From contig NZ_CP012917.1 of NCBI RefSeq assembly GCF_001315015.1, positions 65,001 through 129,000 of the forward strand: 64,000 bases of DNA, given 5' to 3'. The translations under genes and the position numbers were made by a program. Below are positions 1 to 8,572 of this stretch, one piece after another. Under the pieces are notes generated by a model, which did not search any database, was not told where the DNA came from, and saw only the letters and a list, made by a program, of their open reading frames with translations. The DNA comes from Azospirillum brasilense. Lineage in GTDB: Bacteria > Pseudomonadota > Alphaproteobacteria > Azospirillales > Azospirillaceae. Position 1 is the stretch's first letter, and each line of letters starts with the position of its first letter.

Positions 1-346
1 GCAGGAAGGCGGTGGCCCCGGCCCGGCCCGGCTCGACCCCGAACAGGCCGATGCGCGCCATGAAGCGGTAGCGGCGCAGCATCGCCGCGTCGATGGGGCC
101 ATAGCCCGGCCGGTCGCGGTAGCGGGTCGTCCCCAACACGATCAGCAGGGCGGGGTCCCACCAGGACGGGTGGTTCAGACAGACGATCACCGGCCGGTCC
201 GCCGGCAGGTCCGGCCAGCCCGGCCGGGCCAGCCGCACCGCGTGGAAGTCGCGCCGCATCCGCCGCGCCATGACGGCGCCGAAGAAGCGGCAGAGCGCCG
301 GCGAGCGCCGTGCGACCGGATCGTCCCTCAGCCCGTCATCCTCCAT
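1..346 (-). CDS. PlsC-type acyltransferase, partial (C-terminus outside window)
   Basis: Only the N-terminal ~115 residues are present; the gene runs off the left edge. The readable protein contains NHPSWWDP near residue 58, the HX4D catalytic signature of the glycerolphosphate/lysophospholipid acyltransferase (PlsC, PF01553) family, which transfers an acyl group from acyl-CoA or acyl-ACP to a hydroxyl acceptor. It lies 26 nt downstream of the crtP-like stop and on the same strand, so it is probably the last gene of the carotenoid operon. In planctomycete and methylotroph C30 carotenoid clusters a PlsC-like enzyme is thought to acylate the sugar of the glycosylated carotenoid; that role is inferred here from position. 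A phospholipid-synthesis role cannot be excluded. An in-frame ATG four codons upstream, at 358, is an alternative start. Confidence 0.75.
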   Translation of the reverse strand, partial: MEDDGLRDDPVARRSPALCRFFGAVMARRMRRDFHAVRLARPGWPDLPADRPVIVCLNHPSWWDPALLIVLGTTRYRDRPGYGPIDAAMLRRYRFMARIGLFGVEPGRAGATAFL

Positions 347-372
347 CCCTGGCCCCATATCCGGCCCGCCGC

Positions 373-1914
373 TCAGGCGACGGCGCGCAGGTCGCCGTCG
401 CGCGCTCCGCTCCGGAGGTCCTGGTCCAGGCTGTCGGCGGCGATCCAGCCGGACATCAGCACCATCGGCATGCCCGGTCCCGGATGGGCGGCCCCGCCGG
501 CCAGATACAGCCCCTCCACGTCGCGCGAGCGGTTGCCCGGCTTGAAGGCGCCCATGAAGCGGCCGTGGCTGGCCAGCCCGTAGATGGCACCGTTCAGCAC
601 GCGGTAGCGGTCGTGGATGTCCTGCGGGGTCAGGACGCGCTCGACGCGGATGCGGTCCTCCAGGTCGGTCATGCCGGCGGTGCGCTTCAGCTTGTCGAAG
701 ACGGTGCGGCGGTAGTCGGGCAGCATCCGAGACCAGTCGTGGTGCGGCCGCAGATAGGGGGTGTGGACCAGCACATAGAGCGCCTCGCCCCCCGGCGACG
801 CGACGCCGGGCTCGGTGCGGGCGGGGGCGGCGATGTAGCAGGTCGGGTCGGGCGCCGGCTCGCCGCGGCGGTAGATCCAGTCGAACTCCTCCGCCGGGTC
901 GCGGGAGAAGACGAAGTCGTGGTGCAGGAGATGGTCGTAGCCGCGGTCGAGCCCGAGATAGAAGACCACGCCCGAGCAGGCCGGCTCGTAGCGGCGGCGC
1001 TTGCGGAAGCGCTTGGCCGGGGCGCCGCCCACCAGCTCCTCGTAGGTGCGGACGGAATCCATGTTGGAGACCACCGCCGACACCGGAATGCGCTCCCCAC
1101 TCTCGGTCTCGACGGCGGTGACGCGCTTGCCGGTCACCTCCAGCCGGCGCACGCCGGTGCCGGTGCGGATCTCGACGCCGAGGCGCCGGGCCACCCGCTC
1201 CAGCGCCAGCGGAACGGCGCGGGTGCCGCCCATCGGGTACCAGACGCCGTCGTTGGTCTGCATGTGGGCGATGGCGCAGAGCACCGCCGGGGAGCCGTAG
1301 GGCGACGAGCCGACATACTGGGTGAAATGGTCGAGCATCTGGGCGGCACGGGCGTCGGGGACGTGGCTGCGGATGGTGCCGGCCACCGTGCTGCCCATGC
1401 GCAGCGCCAGCACGTCGGACAGGGTGCTGGCGTTCATGCTGTCGCGGACCTTCAGGGTGTCGCCAAGGTCCTCCACCGACTTCCAGAAGAAGAAGCGTTC
1501 GGAGATGCCGTGCAGACGCTCCGACAAGGCCTGGAAGCGGCGGTAGCCCTCCCCGGCGCCGCGACCGGGAGTCAGCCGGTCGAGGTCCGCGGCCATCGCG
1601 CCGATGTTCTCCGACAGGTCGAGCACGGTGCCGTCGTCGAAGAAGCAGCGCCATTGCGGCTCCAGCCGGACCAGCTCCAGCTCGCGGTCGAGGTCGCAGC
1701 CGGCCTCCGCCAGGATGCGGCGCAGGACGCGCGGCACGGTCAGGATGGTCGGCCCCATGTCGAAGCGGAAGCCGCCCTCCTCCAGAACCGCCGCCTTGCC
1801 GCCGACCCAGCCGTTCTTCTCCAGAAGCACCACCTTGTGGCCGCGCGCCGCCAGAACCACCGCCGACGCCAGCCCGCCCAGGCCGCCGCCGATCACCGCG
1901 ATCCGATCCGTCAT
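373..1914 (-). CDS. crtP: CrtP-like carotenoid oxygenase (FAD-dependent, phytoene desaturase family)
   Basis: The 513-residue FAD-dependent amine-oxidase-fold enzyme has an N-terminal dinucleotide-binding loop (GGGLGGLASA, residues 9-18) and a C-terminal FAD motif (YLAGGAAHPGPGMP). Several segments match staphylococcal CrtP/CrtNb (4,4'-diaponeurosporene terminal-methyl oxidase) better than CrtI or CrtN: the PQWRCFFDDGT stretch, YVGSSPYGSPAVL, the HMQ..GVWY..GG block and VSNMDS. The expected reaction is oxidation of terminal methyl groups of a C30 diapocarotene to aldehydes at the membrane. Its ATG overlaps the TGA of the upstream crtN-like gene in an ATGA junction, so translation is probably coupled. 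The split between CrtP and CrtN rests on motif memory, not on an alignment. Confidence 0.8.
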   Translation of the reverse strand: MTDRIAVIGGGLGGLASAVVLAARGHKVVLLEKNGWVGGKAAVLEEGGFRFDMGPTILTVPRVLRRILAEAGCDLDRELELVRLEPQWRCFFDDGTVLDLSENIGAMAADLDRLTPGRGAGEGYRRFQALSERLHGISERFFFWKSVEDLGDTLKVRDSMNASTLSDVLALRMGSTVAGTIRSHVPDARAAQMLDHFTQYVGSSPYGSPAVLCAIAHMQTNDGVWYPMGGTRAVPLALERVARRLGVEIRTGTGVRRLEVTGKRVTAVETESGERIPVSAVVSNMDSVRTYEELVGGAPAKRFRKRRRYEPACSGVVFYLGLDRGYDHLLHHDFVFSRDPAEEFDWIYRRGEPAPDPTCYIAAPARTEPGVASPGGEALYVLVHTPYLRPHHDWSRMLPDYRRTVFDKLKRTAGMTDLEDRIRVERVLTPQDIHDRYRVLNGAIYGLASHGRFMGAFKPGNRSRDVEGLYLAGGAAHPGPGMPMVLMSGWIAADSLDQDLRSGARDGDLRAVA

Positions 1915-3464
1915 GCCAGTCCCCCCGCTACGGCCCGCTTGGGCAGGCCGGACAGTCCCATGGTTTCGCTGCGCCAGGGCGTCGGCAGCCCCAGCTCCGA
2001 GGCCAGCAGCCGCGACGTGATGCGCGCGCCTTCGAAGATCACCGGCAGGCCGCTGCCGGGGTGGGTGCCGCCGCCCACCAGATAGACGCCGTCCAGATCC
2101 TCGAACCGGTTGTGCGGACGCAGGTGGAGCATCTGGTCCAGGCTGTGCGCGAGATTGAAGGTGGCGCCGCGGTGCACCGCGAACTGGCGGTCCCAGTCGG
2201 CCGGCGTCACCACGCGCTCCACCCGGATGCGGCGCTCCAGATCGGTCAGCCCGAAGCCGGCCAGCCGGTCGAGCACGAGGCGGCGGTAGCGCGGTGCCTC
2301 GGCCGCCCAGTCGATGTGGCCGCGCTGATGGCCGACCGGCACCAGGATGTAGAGGGTGCTGCCGCCGGGCGGGGCGAGATCCGGGTCGCTCACGCAGGCG
2401 TTCTGCACGTAGATCGACGGGCGGCGCGGCATCTCGCGGCCGTCCTCGATCTCGGCGAGGTTGCGGGCGTAATCCTCCGCCAGATAGACGGTGTGGTGGT
2501 CCAGCCCCTCCATCCGCCCCTCGATCCCGAGATAGAGCATGAAGGTGGAGCAGGAGAATTTCTTGGTGGCGATGCGGGCGTCGGTCCAGCGGCGACGCAG
2601 GTCGTCGGGCACCAGGGTCGTCATGGCGCGGGCGAAGTCGGCGTTGATGACCAGCGCGTCGGCCGGATACTCGCCGGCCTCCGTCCGCACCCCCACGGCG
2701 CGGCGGCCCTGGAAGCGGATGTGGCGCACCGTCTCGTTCAGCCGCACGGTGACGCCGAGGCTTTCGGCCACCCGCCGCATCGCCTCCATCACCGCCTCGG
2801 TGCCTCCGCGCGGGTGGAAGACGCCGTGCTCATGCTCCAGGAAGGACAGGATGGTGAACAGGCTGGGGCAGCGGAAGGGCGACATGCCCAGATACTTGCT
2901 CTGGAAGGAAAAGGCGAGGCGGACGCGCGGGTCCTCGAAGTAACGGGACAGGTCGCGGTCGACCGAACGCTGCGGCGCGAGGCGCCCCAGCGCCTTCAGC
3001 ATCGGCAGCGAGGCCAGCGCCCAGGGGCTGGAGAAGTCGGTCTCCAGGATCGGGCGGAACAGCTCCATCTTCGCCCGGTTGTCGGCCAGGAAACGCGGCA
3101 GACCCTGAGCGTCGCGCGGGTTGAGGCGCGCGATCTCCGCCATCAGCGCCTTCATCTCGCCATGGACCCGCAGTTCCCCGCCGGCCTCGAAGACCAGCCG
3201 GTAGAGTGGGTCGAGGCGGATCAGATCGACCTCATCCGACAGGCGGCGCCCGCAGGCCTCGAAGATCTCCTCCAGGATGCGGGGGTAGAGGAAGAAGGTC
3301 GGACCGCTGTCGAAGCGGTACCCGTCGAGCGCGAAGCCGGCCGACCGGCCGCCGATGCGGTCCTGCCGTTCCAGCACGGTGACCTTCGCCCCGGTGAGCG
3401 CCAGGAGCATCGCGGATGCCAATCCACCCGGCCCAGCGCCAATGATCACGACTTGCCGTTCCAT
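1911..3464 (-). CDS. crtN: CrtN-like diapophytoene desaturase
   Basis: This 517-residue phytoene-desaturase-family flavoenzyme starts MERQVVIIGAGPGGLASA and carries the expected C-terminal FAD segment (YLVGGGTHPGSGLPVI). The blocks FQSKYLGMSPF, PSLFTILSFLEHEHGVFHP and KKFSCSTFMLYLGI resemble CrtN (4,4'-diapophytoene desaturase) more than CrtI. The expected role is stepwise desaturation of a C30 backbone, the substrate for the overlapping crtP-like gene. The ATG at 3464 was chosen although the open frame continues upstream: FAD-fold homology begins exactly there and a GGGAG element lies about 14 nt upstream. The upstream frame overlaps the divergent aldehyde dehydrogenase and has no homology. 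Whether the true substrate is C30 or C40 is inferred from the neighbours. Confidence 0.8.
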   Translation of the reverse strand: MERQVVIIGAGPGGLASAMLLALTGAKVTVLERQDRIGGRSAGFALDGYRFDSGPTFFLYPRILEEIFEACGRRLSDEVDLIRLDPLYRLVFEAGGELRVHGEMKALMAEIARLNPRDAQGLPRFLADNRAKMELFRPILETDFSSPWALASLPMLKALGRLAPQRSVDRDLSRYFEDPRVRLAFSFQSKYLGMSPFRCPSLFTILSFLEHEHGVFHPRGGTEAVMEAMRRVAESLGVTVRLNETVRHIRFQGRRAVGVRTEAGEYPADALVINADFARAMTTLVPDDLRRRWTDARIATKKFSCSTFMLYLGIEGRMEGLDHHTVYLAEDYARNLAEIEDGREMPRRPSIYVQNACVSDPDLAPPGGSTLYILVPVGHQRGHIDWAAEAPRYRRLVLDRLAGFGLTDLERRIRVERVVTPADWDRQFAVHRGATFNLAHSLDQMLHLRPHNRFEDLDGVYLVGGGTHPGSGLPVIFEGARITSRLLASELGLPTPWRSETMGLSGLPKRAVAGGLA

Positions 3465-3507
3465 CCGCTTGCCAAACGCTCCCAAGCTGCCGACTTGTGT
3501 GAAGGCA

Positions 3508-3535
3508 GTTACGAACATGGACCGGGAATGGATCA
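3508..3535 (-). promoter_or_regulatory. Candidate ECF sigma-E (RpoE/ChrR-type) promoter for crtN-crtP
   Basis: Read on the minus strand, TGATCC (3535-3530) is followed after 16 nt by CGTAAC (3513-3508), 43 nt upstream of the crtN ATG. TGATCC is the -35 element of Rhodobacter RpoE (ChrR-controlled, singlet-oxygen response) promoters, and the -10 resembles theirs. Carotenoid synthesis under RpoE-ChrR control is known in Azospirillum. The -35 overlaps the start codon of the divergent aldehyde dehydrogenase gene. Confidence 0.45.
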
Positions 3536-5000
3536 CAGCCACAAAGCCACCTCTCCAGGCGTAACCCCTTGGACAAGCGGGAGCGGCGATCCATTTTCCA
3601 TTGCGCGCGCCGCGTGGGCGGGCGGCAATACAGGCGAAAGACTGTCGATCATCCGCAAAATCCGCCGCCGCATCGCGGCGGATGCGGAGGAGCTTGTGCG
3701 AACGCTGGCGACCCGCCCCGGACGCAGCGCGGCCGAGAGCCTGAGCGCGGAGGTCCTTCCGCTGGCCGAGGCCTGCCGCTTCCTGGAACGCGAGGCCGCC
3801 GGTCTGCTGGCGCCGCGGCGCCTGGGCGCGCGGGGCCGTCCGGTCTGGCTGTTCGGCGTCGCGGCGGAGGTGCGGCGGGAGCCGTTCGGCACCGTCCTGA
3901 TCGTCGGCCCGTCCAACTACCCGCTGCTGCTGCCGGGGGTGCAGGCGCTTCAGGCGCTGACCGCCGGGAACGCGGTGCTGGTCAAGCCGGCGCCCGGCTG
4001 CTCCGCGCCGATGGAGCGGCTGGCCGACTGGCTGGCCGAGGCCGGTCTGCCGGACGGCCTGTTCCAGCTTCTGGACGAGTCCCCCGACGCGGTGTCCGAC
4101 GCGATCGCCGCCGGCATCGACAAGCTGGTGCTGACCGGATCGGCCGGCACCGGCCGGGCGGTGGCCCGCCAGCTCGGCGAGGCGCTGGTGCCCTCCACCA
4201 TGGAGCTGTCGGGCAACGATGCGGTCTTCGTCCTGCCAGGGGCCGACCTCGGCACGGTCGCCCGCGCGCTGGCCTTCGGCCTGCGCCTCAACGGCTCCGC
4301 CACCTGCATCGCGCCGCGCCGGGTCTTCGTACCGCGTGCCCTGGCGGCGGCGCTGGAGGACGCCATGACGCGCAGCGTGGCGGCGATCCCGCCGGCGGCG
4401 GTGCCCCTGCCGGTGCGGCGGCGCCTCGTCGGGCTGGTCCGCGCGGCGATGGCGGAGGGCGCCCGCCCGCTCGGCCCTCTGCCCGAGGATGCCGACCCGG
4501 CGATGGCGCCGCTGATCGTCGCCGACGCGCGGCCGGGCATGGCGCTGCTGCGCGAGGAGCTGTTCGCCCCCATCCTGTCGCTGGTGCCGGTCCGCGACAT
4601 GGCGGAGGCGCTGGAGGCCGCCGCGCAGAGCCCCTACGCGCTCGGCGCCTCGGTCTTCGGGCCGGAGGCGGAAGCCTGCGCTCTGGCCGGGCGGCTGGAC
4701 GCCGGGACGGTGACGGTCAACGACCTGATCGTGCCGACCGCCGACCCACGCCTGCCCTTCGGCGGGCGACGCGCCAGCGGCTGGGGCGTCACGCGCGGGG
4801 CCGAAGGGCTGCTGGAGATGACGCGGGTCAAGACCGTCTCGGTTCGGCGCGGCCGGCGGCTTCCCCACACCGACCCGCCGCGCGACGGCGACGCGGCGCT
4901 GATGCTGGCGGCGCTCCGCCTGCTCCACGGCGGTCCGGGTGCCCGCGCCGGGGCGGTCCGGACCCTGATCCAGGCCTTGCGCAACCGCCGGACCGACTGA
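3528..5000 (+). CDS. Aldehyde dehydrogenase, probably diapolycopenal (carotenoid) aldehyde dehydrogenase
   Basis: A 490-residue aldehyde dehydrogenase superfamily enzyme (NAD(P)-dependent oxidation of an aldehyde to an acid). Visible signatures are the cofactor-fold segment GTVLIVGPSNYPLLLPG, the glycine motif LTGSAGTGRAVA, the general-base region MELSGND and a catalytic Cys in NGSATCIAPRR, which replaces the usual GQxC context. C30 carotenoid clusters in methanotrophs and planctomycetes carry an ALDH that oxidises 4,4'-diapolycopenal to the acid, and the divergent placement 63 bp from crtN suggests the same job. The ATG at 3528 is the last in-frame start before the conserved region, with a weak GGGA upstream. 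A general ALDH role remains possible. Confidence 0.78.
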   Translation: MDHSHKATSPGVTPWTSGSGDPFSIARAAWAGGNTGERLSIIRKIRRRIAADAEELVRTLATRPGRSAAESLSAEVLPLAEACRFLEREAAGLLAPRRLGARGRPVWLFGVAAEVRREPFGTVLIVGPSNYPLLLPGVQALQALTAGNAVLVKPAPGCSAPMERLADWLAEAGLPDGLFQLLDESPDAVSDAIAAGIDKLVLTGSAGTGRAVARQLGEALVPSTMELSGNDAVFVLPGADLGTVARALAFGLRLNGSATCIAPRRVFVPRALAAALEDAMTRSVAAIPPAAVPLPVRRRLVGLVRAAMAEGARPLGPLPEDADPAMAPLIVADARPGMALLREELFAPILSLVPVRDMAEALEAAAQSPYALGASVFGPEAEACALAGRLDAGTVTVNDLIVPTADPRLPFGGRRASGWGVTRGAEGLLEMTRVKTVSVRRGRRLPHTDPPRDGDAALMLAALRLLHGGPGARAGAVRTLIQALRNRRTD

Positions 5001-5013
5001 CCCGGAGACCACT

Positions 5014-5478
5014 GTGACGACTGCCCTGATTCTCGCCGTTCTGATCGGCGCCGTGTCCGGTTCGCGCACCCTGCTGGGGCCGGCGGCGGTCTCCTGGGCC
5101 GCCTATGGCGGCTGGCTCGACCTGTCGGGAAGCTGGCTGTTCTTCCTCGGCCACCCGGTCTCGCCCTGGGTCTTCACCGCGATGGCGGCGGGGGAGTTGG
5201 TCATGGACAAACTGCCGAGCACCCCCAGCCGCAAACGCCCCTTCCCCTTCGCCAGCCGCATCGCCGGCGGCGCCATCGCGGGAGCGGCCATCGGCGCGAA
5301 CGCGGGGGCCTGGGTTCCTGGATTGATTGCCGGCGGGCTGGGCGCGGTCGTCGGCACGCTCCTCGGTTATGCGGCGCGTCGGCGCATGGCCGCCGCCTTC
5401 GGCCGCGACCGGCCGGCGGCGCTGATCGAGGACGCCGTCGCGCTGACCGTCGCCCTGCTGGTCGTCGCCGCGGCATGA
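5014..5478 (+). CDS. DUF4126-family small membrane protein
   Basis: This 154-residue hydrophobic protein has roughly four membrane segments. It opens with ALILAVLIGAVSGSRTLLGPA, and the SGSR(T) turn, a later LPSTPSR element and a glycine-rich hydrophobic stretch (GGAIAGAAIGANAG) fit DUF4126 proteins, whose function is unknown. Translation most likely begins at the GTG at 5014, 13 nt after the aldehyde dehydrogenase stop, with CGGAGA about 6 nt upstream, so it is probably cotranscribed with that gene. Nothing in the sequence ties it to carotenoid chemistry beyond this position. Confidence 0.7.
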   Translation: MTTALILAVLIGAVSGSRTLLGPAAVSWAAYGGWLDLSGSWLFFLGHPVSPWVFTAMAAGELVMDKLPSTPSRKRPFPFASRIAGGAIAGAAIGANAGAWVPGLIAGGLGAVVGTLLGYAARRRMAAAFGRDRPAALIEDAVALTVALLVVAAA

Positions 5479-5540
5479 GCGGGCCACCCGGTCGCGTCGG
5501 CGATGGCGCCGCCGTCGAACCCGATGGCGATAGGGACCAT

Positions 5541-5580
5541 GGAAAAGGGAAAAGCCAGCAACCCGTCAAGGTTGCTGGCC
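5541..5580 (-). terminator. Rho-independent terminator of the tRNA-Leu/tRNA-Ala unit
   Basis: A perfect 10-bp stem (5554-5563 with 5570-5579) and a 6-nt loop are followed on the minus strand by a T-rich tract (TTTTCCCTTTTCC). It sits just downstream of tRNA-Ala and also faces the end of the DUF4126 gene. Confidence 0.75.
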
Positions 5581-5586
5581 TTATGA

Positions 5587-5662
<76 letters not shown>

Positions 5663-5692
5663 ACTATAATCTCATACCAACACAAGAAGTGT

Positions 5693-5779
5693 TGGTGCGC
5701 TTGGAGGGACTCGAACCCCCACGGCCTTTCAGCCACTAGGACCTGAACCTAGCGCGTCTACCAATTCCGCCACAAGCGC
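5693..5779 (-). tRNA. tRNA-Leu (CAG)
   Basis: An 87-nt class II tRNA with a long variable arm (TGGCTGAAAGGCCG region) and encoded CCA. The anticodon stem CTAGG/CCTAG encloses TTCAGGT, giving anticodon CAG; the acceptor GCGCTTG pairs with CAAGCGC. It is the first gene of the two-tRNA unit. Confidence 0.97.
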
Positions 5780-5826
5780 ATCGTCTGCTCTTTGCCCCGC
5801 ATCTCTTGGGGTGACGCGGGAGCGCT

Positions 5827-5855
5827 GATATAGCCGTGGCGATGGCGGGGCTCAA
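5827..5855 (-). promoter_or_regulatory. Sigma70-type promoter for the tRNA unit
   Basis: On the minus strand, TTGAGC (5855-5850), a 17-nt spacer and TATATC (5832-5827) lie 47 nt upstream of the mature 5' end of tRNA-Leu, the right place for a housekeeping promoter. Confidence 0.55.
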
Positions 5856-5914
5856 GCGAAATCGACATGGCCCCGTCACTTTTTTGCAAGACCGAGAGGG
5901 TTGGTGCAGTCACC

Positions 5915-8260
5915 CTACTCCGCCGCACCGGCATGGCGCATCCGGCCGGCGTTGGCGGCTCCCGCCTCGGTCCCCATCCCAGCCAGCATCTCCGCGGCGC
6001 CGCGGGCGATGTGCAGGGTGCGCTGCGGCAGCGGGAAGTCGATTCCCAATTCGATGAAGCGCGCCTTCATGCGGCCGTTGAACTCCCGCCCGACGTTCCA
6101 CTGCTGGATGGGCAGCGTCTTGATCCGCGCTTTGATGACCGCCGCGGACTCCTGGAAGGAATCGACGCCCAGCACCTCCAGCGGCTCCAGGATCAGCGGC
6201 GCGAAGCGCGGGTCCTTGCGCAGCTCGTCGCCGATGCCGTGCAGCACGGAAACCACGCGGTCGGCGTTCTCGTGATAGGGAATCGCCACGTCGAACACGT
6301 AGTAGCTGAAGTCCTTCGTCATGTTCGACACGCTGGTGACCGCGCTGAAAGGGATGGTGTGCACCGTCCCGTCGAAGTCGCGCAGGCGGATGGTGCGGAT
6401 GTTCATCCCCTCCACCAGACCGCCCTTGCCGCCGACATTGACGACATCGCCGACCGAGATGGTGTCCTCGAACAGGATGAACAGGCCGGTGATGACGTCC
6501 TTGACCAGCGTCTGCGCGCCGAAGCCGACGGCAAGGCCGACCACGCCGGCACCGGCCAGCAGCGGCCCGATGTTCAGCCCCAACTCCGACAGGGTGATCA
6601 GGGTAACCAGCGTCAGCAGGACCACCAGCAGGGCGCTGCGCAGCAGCGGCAGCAGGGTGCGCACCCGCGCGCTGCGCTGGATGGCCCGCCCGTTGCGGTC
6701 CGTCGTCGCCAGATGGCGCTCGATCAGCCCGTTCGTCACCTCCCACACGGCGAGCGCGATGGCTCCGACCAGCAGGAGCGACAGGCCCGACGCCACGATG
6801 CGCAGGCCGATGGCCGTCTGCAGCCAGCCCCAGACATCCAGCCCCCAGGCGTTCAGCACCACCAGCCCGCCCAGAACGGCCACCGCCGCGTGCAGCAGCC
6901 GCGCGGTGGGAGCAACGTAGCGGCGCAGCCGCCCCGCCGCCCAGGCCGAGTGACCCCGCCGGCGGTCCATGCGCTCCAGGATCGCCGCGGCGGCGCGGGT
7001 GATCCCCCGCCCGATCAGCCGCGCGACCCCGGCGACCACCAGCGTCACCGCCGTCGCCTGCACCACGAACAGCAGCCCGCCGCTGATCTCCAGCGCCCAG
7101 ATGCCGAACAGGACGATGATGTAGAGGATGGCGATGGCGTGCCAGACATCGGCCACACGGCGGCCGGCGGCGCGCAGCATCCGCCCCGCCCCGGCGGCCC
7201 GCCGTCCGGGCGGAACCGGCGACACCACGTCGGACAGCGGCTGCGCCGCCGCGATGCCGCCGCGCAGGCGTGCGGCCACGGCCTCCCGGCTCTGCAGCAC
7301 CAGCACCGCCAGCATGACGGCGACAACCAGACCGACCAGGGTCACCAGCGCGCTGTAGCTCTGCGCCGGCAGGCCGAGCCGCCGCGCCGCCTCGGCCAGG
7401 AACATGCCGTAGAGCGTGGTGATGGCGATGGTCCGGCACCAGCGCAGCAGCCGCAGGGCCGAGCCGTCGCTCATCGGGATCAGCCGCAGGTTGGGCGAGG
7501 CCGGAGCCAGCAGCGCCCGGACGACCAGCAGGACGATCTGCACGAAGATGCTGGCGTTGAGGAAGGTAACGCCCAGGACCCGCACCACCGGCGGCAGGTC
7601 GAACAGCGCCAGCACGCCGAAACCCGCGGCGGCGAAGGCGACGATGGGCGCCAGATCAAACAGCAATCTCACCAGCAGCAGCGGCACCTTGGCGAGTGTG
7701 GAATGGATGGGCCGTGCCGCCAGCATCGCACGCGGGCGCCGCAGCGTGCGGATGGCGATCAGCCGCGCACCCTGCCCGACCACCACCACCAGCACCAATT
7801 CGGCGGCCAGCCAACCCCAGGCAGCGCGCTGCGCCGGGTCGGAGACCTGCCGCTCCAGCCAGTGCAGCCCCTGCGGCGCGTTCAGCAGAGCGTCACCGGC
7901 CAGCGCAGCCTCCTGCCCCAACCCGTCGAGCCGGTTTGACAGCAGAGTGAGCAGGCGGGTGCCGATCCCGTCCGGCTCCGTCGGTGCGGCGGCGGCCTCC
8001 GCCTGTTCCAGGGCGCGGAGTTGGCCAAGCAAGGCGGCGCGGCGCTCCGGGTCCTCCAGCGTCTGGCGCAGGCGGGCGATCTCCTCCGGATTGGGAGCCG
8101 CCTCGGTCTGGGCCGGCGGGGCGGGCGCCGGGATCTGCGCCGACGCCGGGGCCGCAATTCCCCCAAGCGCAACGGTCAGCAGGAGAAGGAGGGCGGAAAG
8201 GCGGCGCAAGGCGCGGAAGCGGGTGGCGGAAAGCCGTGGGGCACGGTCGTCGGAAGTCAT
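5915..8260 (-). CDS. Large MscS-family mechanosensitive channel
   Basis: A 781-residue inner-membrane protein with an N-terminal signal-like segment (ALLLLLTVALGGIAAPASAQ) and a short Pro/Ala/Glu-rich periplasmic stretch. About ten hydrophobic helices follow, then the conserved MscS pore and beta domain (GLAVGFGAQTLVKDVITG near residue 590, then EDTISVGDVVNVGG). The architecture resembles E. coli YbiO/YjeP-type large MscS homologues, which release solutes on hypo-osmotic shock. The ATG at 8260 was chosen for the AGAGGAC element 4-10 nt upstream; the open frame extends further but without homology. It is a single-gene unit between the tRNAs and the GAPDH promoter region. Confidence 0.9.
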   Translation of the reverse strand: MTSDDRAPRLSATRFRALRRLSALLLLLTVALGGIAAPASAQIPAPAPPAQTEAAPNPEEIARLRQTLEDPERRAALLGQLRALEQAEAAAAPTEPDGIGTRLLTLLSNRLDGLGQEAALAGDALLNAPQGLHWLERQVSDPAQRAAWGWLAAELVLVVVVGQGARLIAIRTLRRPRAMLAARPIHSTLAKVPLLLVRLLFDLAPIVAFAAAGFGVLALFDLPPVVRVLGVTFLNASIFVQIVLLVVRALLAPASPNLRLIPMSDGSALRLLRWCRTIAITTLYGMFLAEAARRLGLPAQSYSALVTLVGLVVAVMLAVLVLQSREAVAARLRGGIAAAQPLSDVVSPVPPGRRAAGAGRMLRAAGRRVADVWHAIAILYIIVLFGIWALEISGGLLFVVQATAVTLVVAGVARLIGRGITRAAAAILERMDRRRGHSAWAAGRLRRYVAPTARLLHAAVAVLGGLVVLNAWGLDVWGWLQTAIGLRIVASGLSLLLVGAIALAVWEVTNGLIERHLATTDRNGRAIQRSARVRTLLPLLRSALLVVLLTLVTLITLSELGLNIGPLLAGAGVVGLAVGFGAQTLVKDVITGLFILFEDTISVGDVVNVGGKGGLVEGMNIRTIRLRDFDGTVHTIPFSAVTSVSNMTKDFSYYVFDVAIPYHENADRVVSVLHGIGDELRKDPRFAPLILEPLEVLGVDSFQESAAVIKARIKTLPIQQWNVGREFNGRMKARFIELGIDFPLPQRTLHIARGAAEMLAGMGTEAGAANAGRMRHAGAAE

Positions 8261-8572
8261 CGTCCTCTGGTGGTTCCGGTTTTCGGGAAAGACCTTTGGA
8301 GCGGTCCGGTTCACGGGTCCAATCCAGGCCAACAGCGCCAAGCACGTTTTGTCTTGCAACGCAGCAACCGCGACATTTTGTCCGGCGGACCGCCCGACCC
8401 GCCGTCCGCTCTTGCATGTTCATCTGATATATTAGTATATATATTACCGCATGCCGAAAGCGCCCGCGCCCTGCCGCGGCGGGCCGCCCGATCCGGCGCC
8501 CACTTTCCAACCGGCCCTGGCCGGCGCCGCCCCCGACCCCATCCGGGGCCGCGAACACCAGCGGAGAACAGC
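8261..8572. other. Intergenic region between mscS-like and gap genes
   Basis: A 312-bp divergent region with no convincing gene. It holds a short AT-rich tract at 8425-8447 inside otherwise GC-rich DNA, probably part of the gap promoter, and ends in the gap leader with the AGCGGAGAA ribosome-binding region. Confidence 0.5.
8412..8441 (+). promoter_or_regulatory. Possible sigma70-type promoter of gap
   Basis: TTGCAT (8412-8417), an 18-nt spacer and TATATA (8436-8441) occur within the AT-rich tract. The pattern is only approximate and the leader to the gap start would be about 125 nt. Confidence 0.3.

Noticed and set aside
310-3500. Long plus-strand frames opposite crtP and crtN
   Set aside because: Shadows of the flavoenzyme genes; composition is His/Gln/Arg-rich without motifs.
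3465-5069. Upstream extension of the crtN frame to 5069
   Set aside because: It lies antisense to the aldehyde dehydrogenase and has no FAD-fold homology. The ATG at 3464 is at the fold start.
5867-8435. Plus-strand frames opposite the MscS-type channel
   Set aside because: Low-complexity shadows of a confident membrane-channel gene with hydrophobic helices and MscS motifs.
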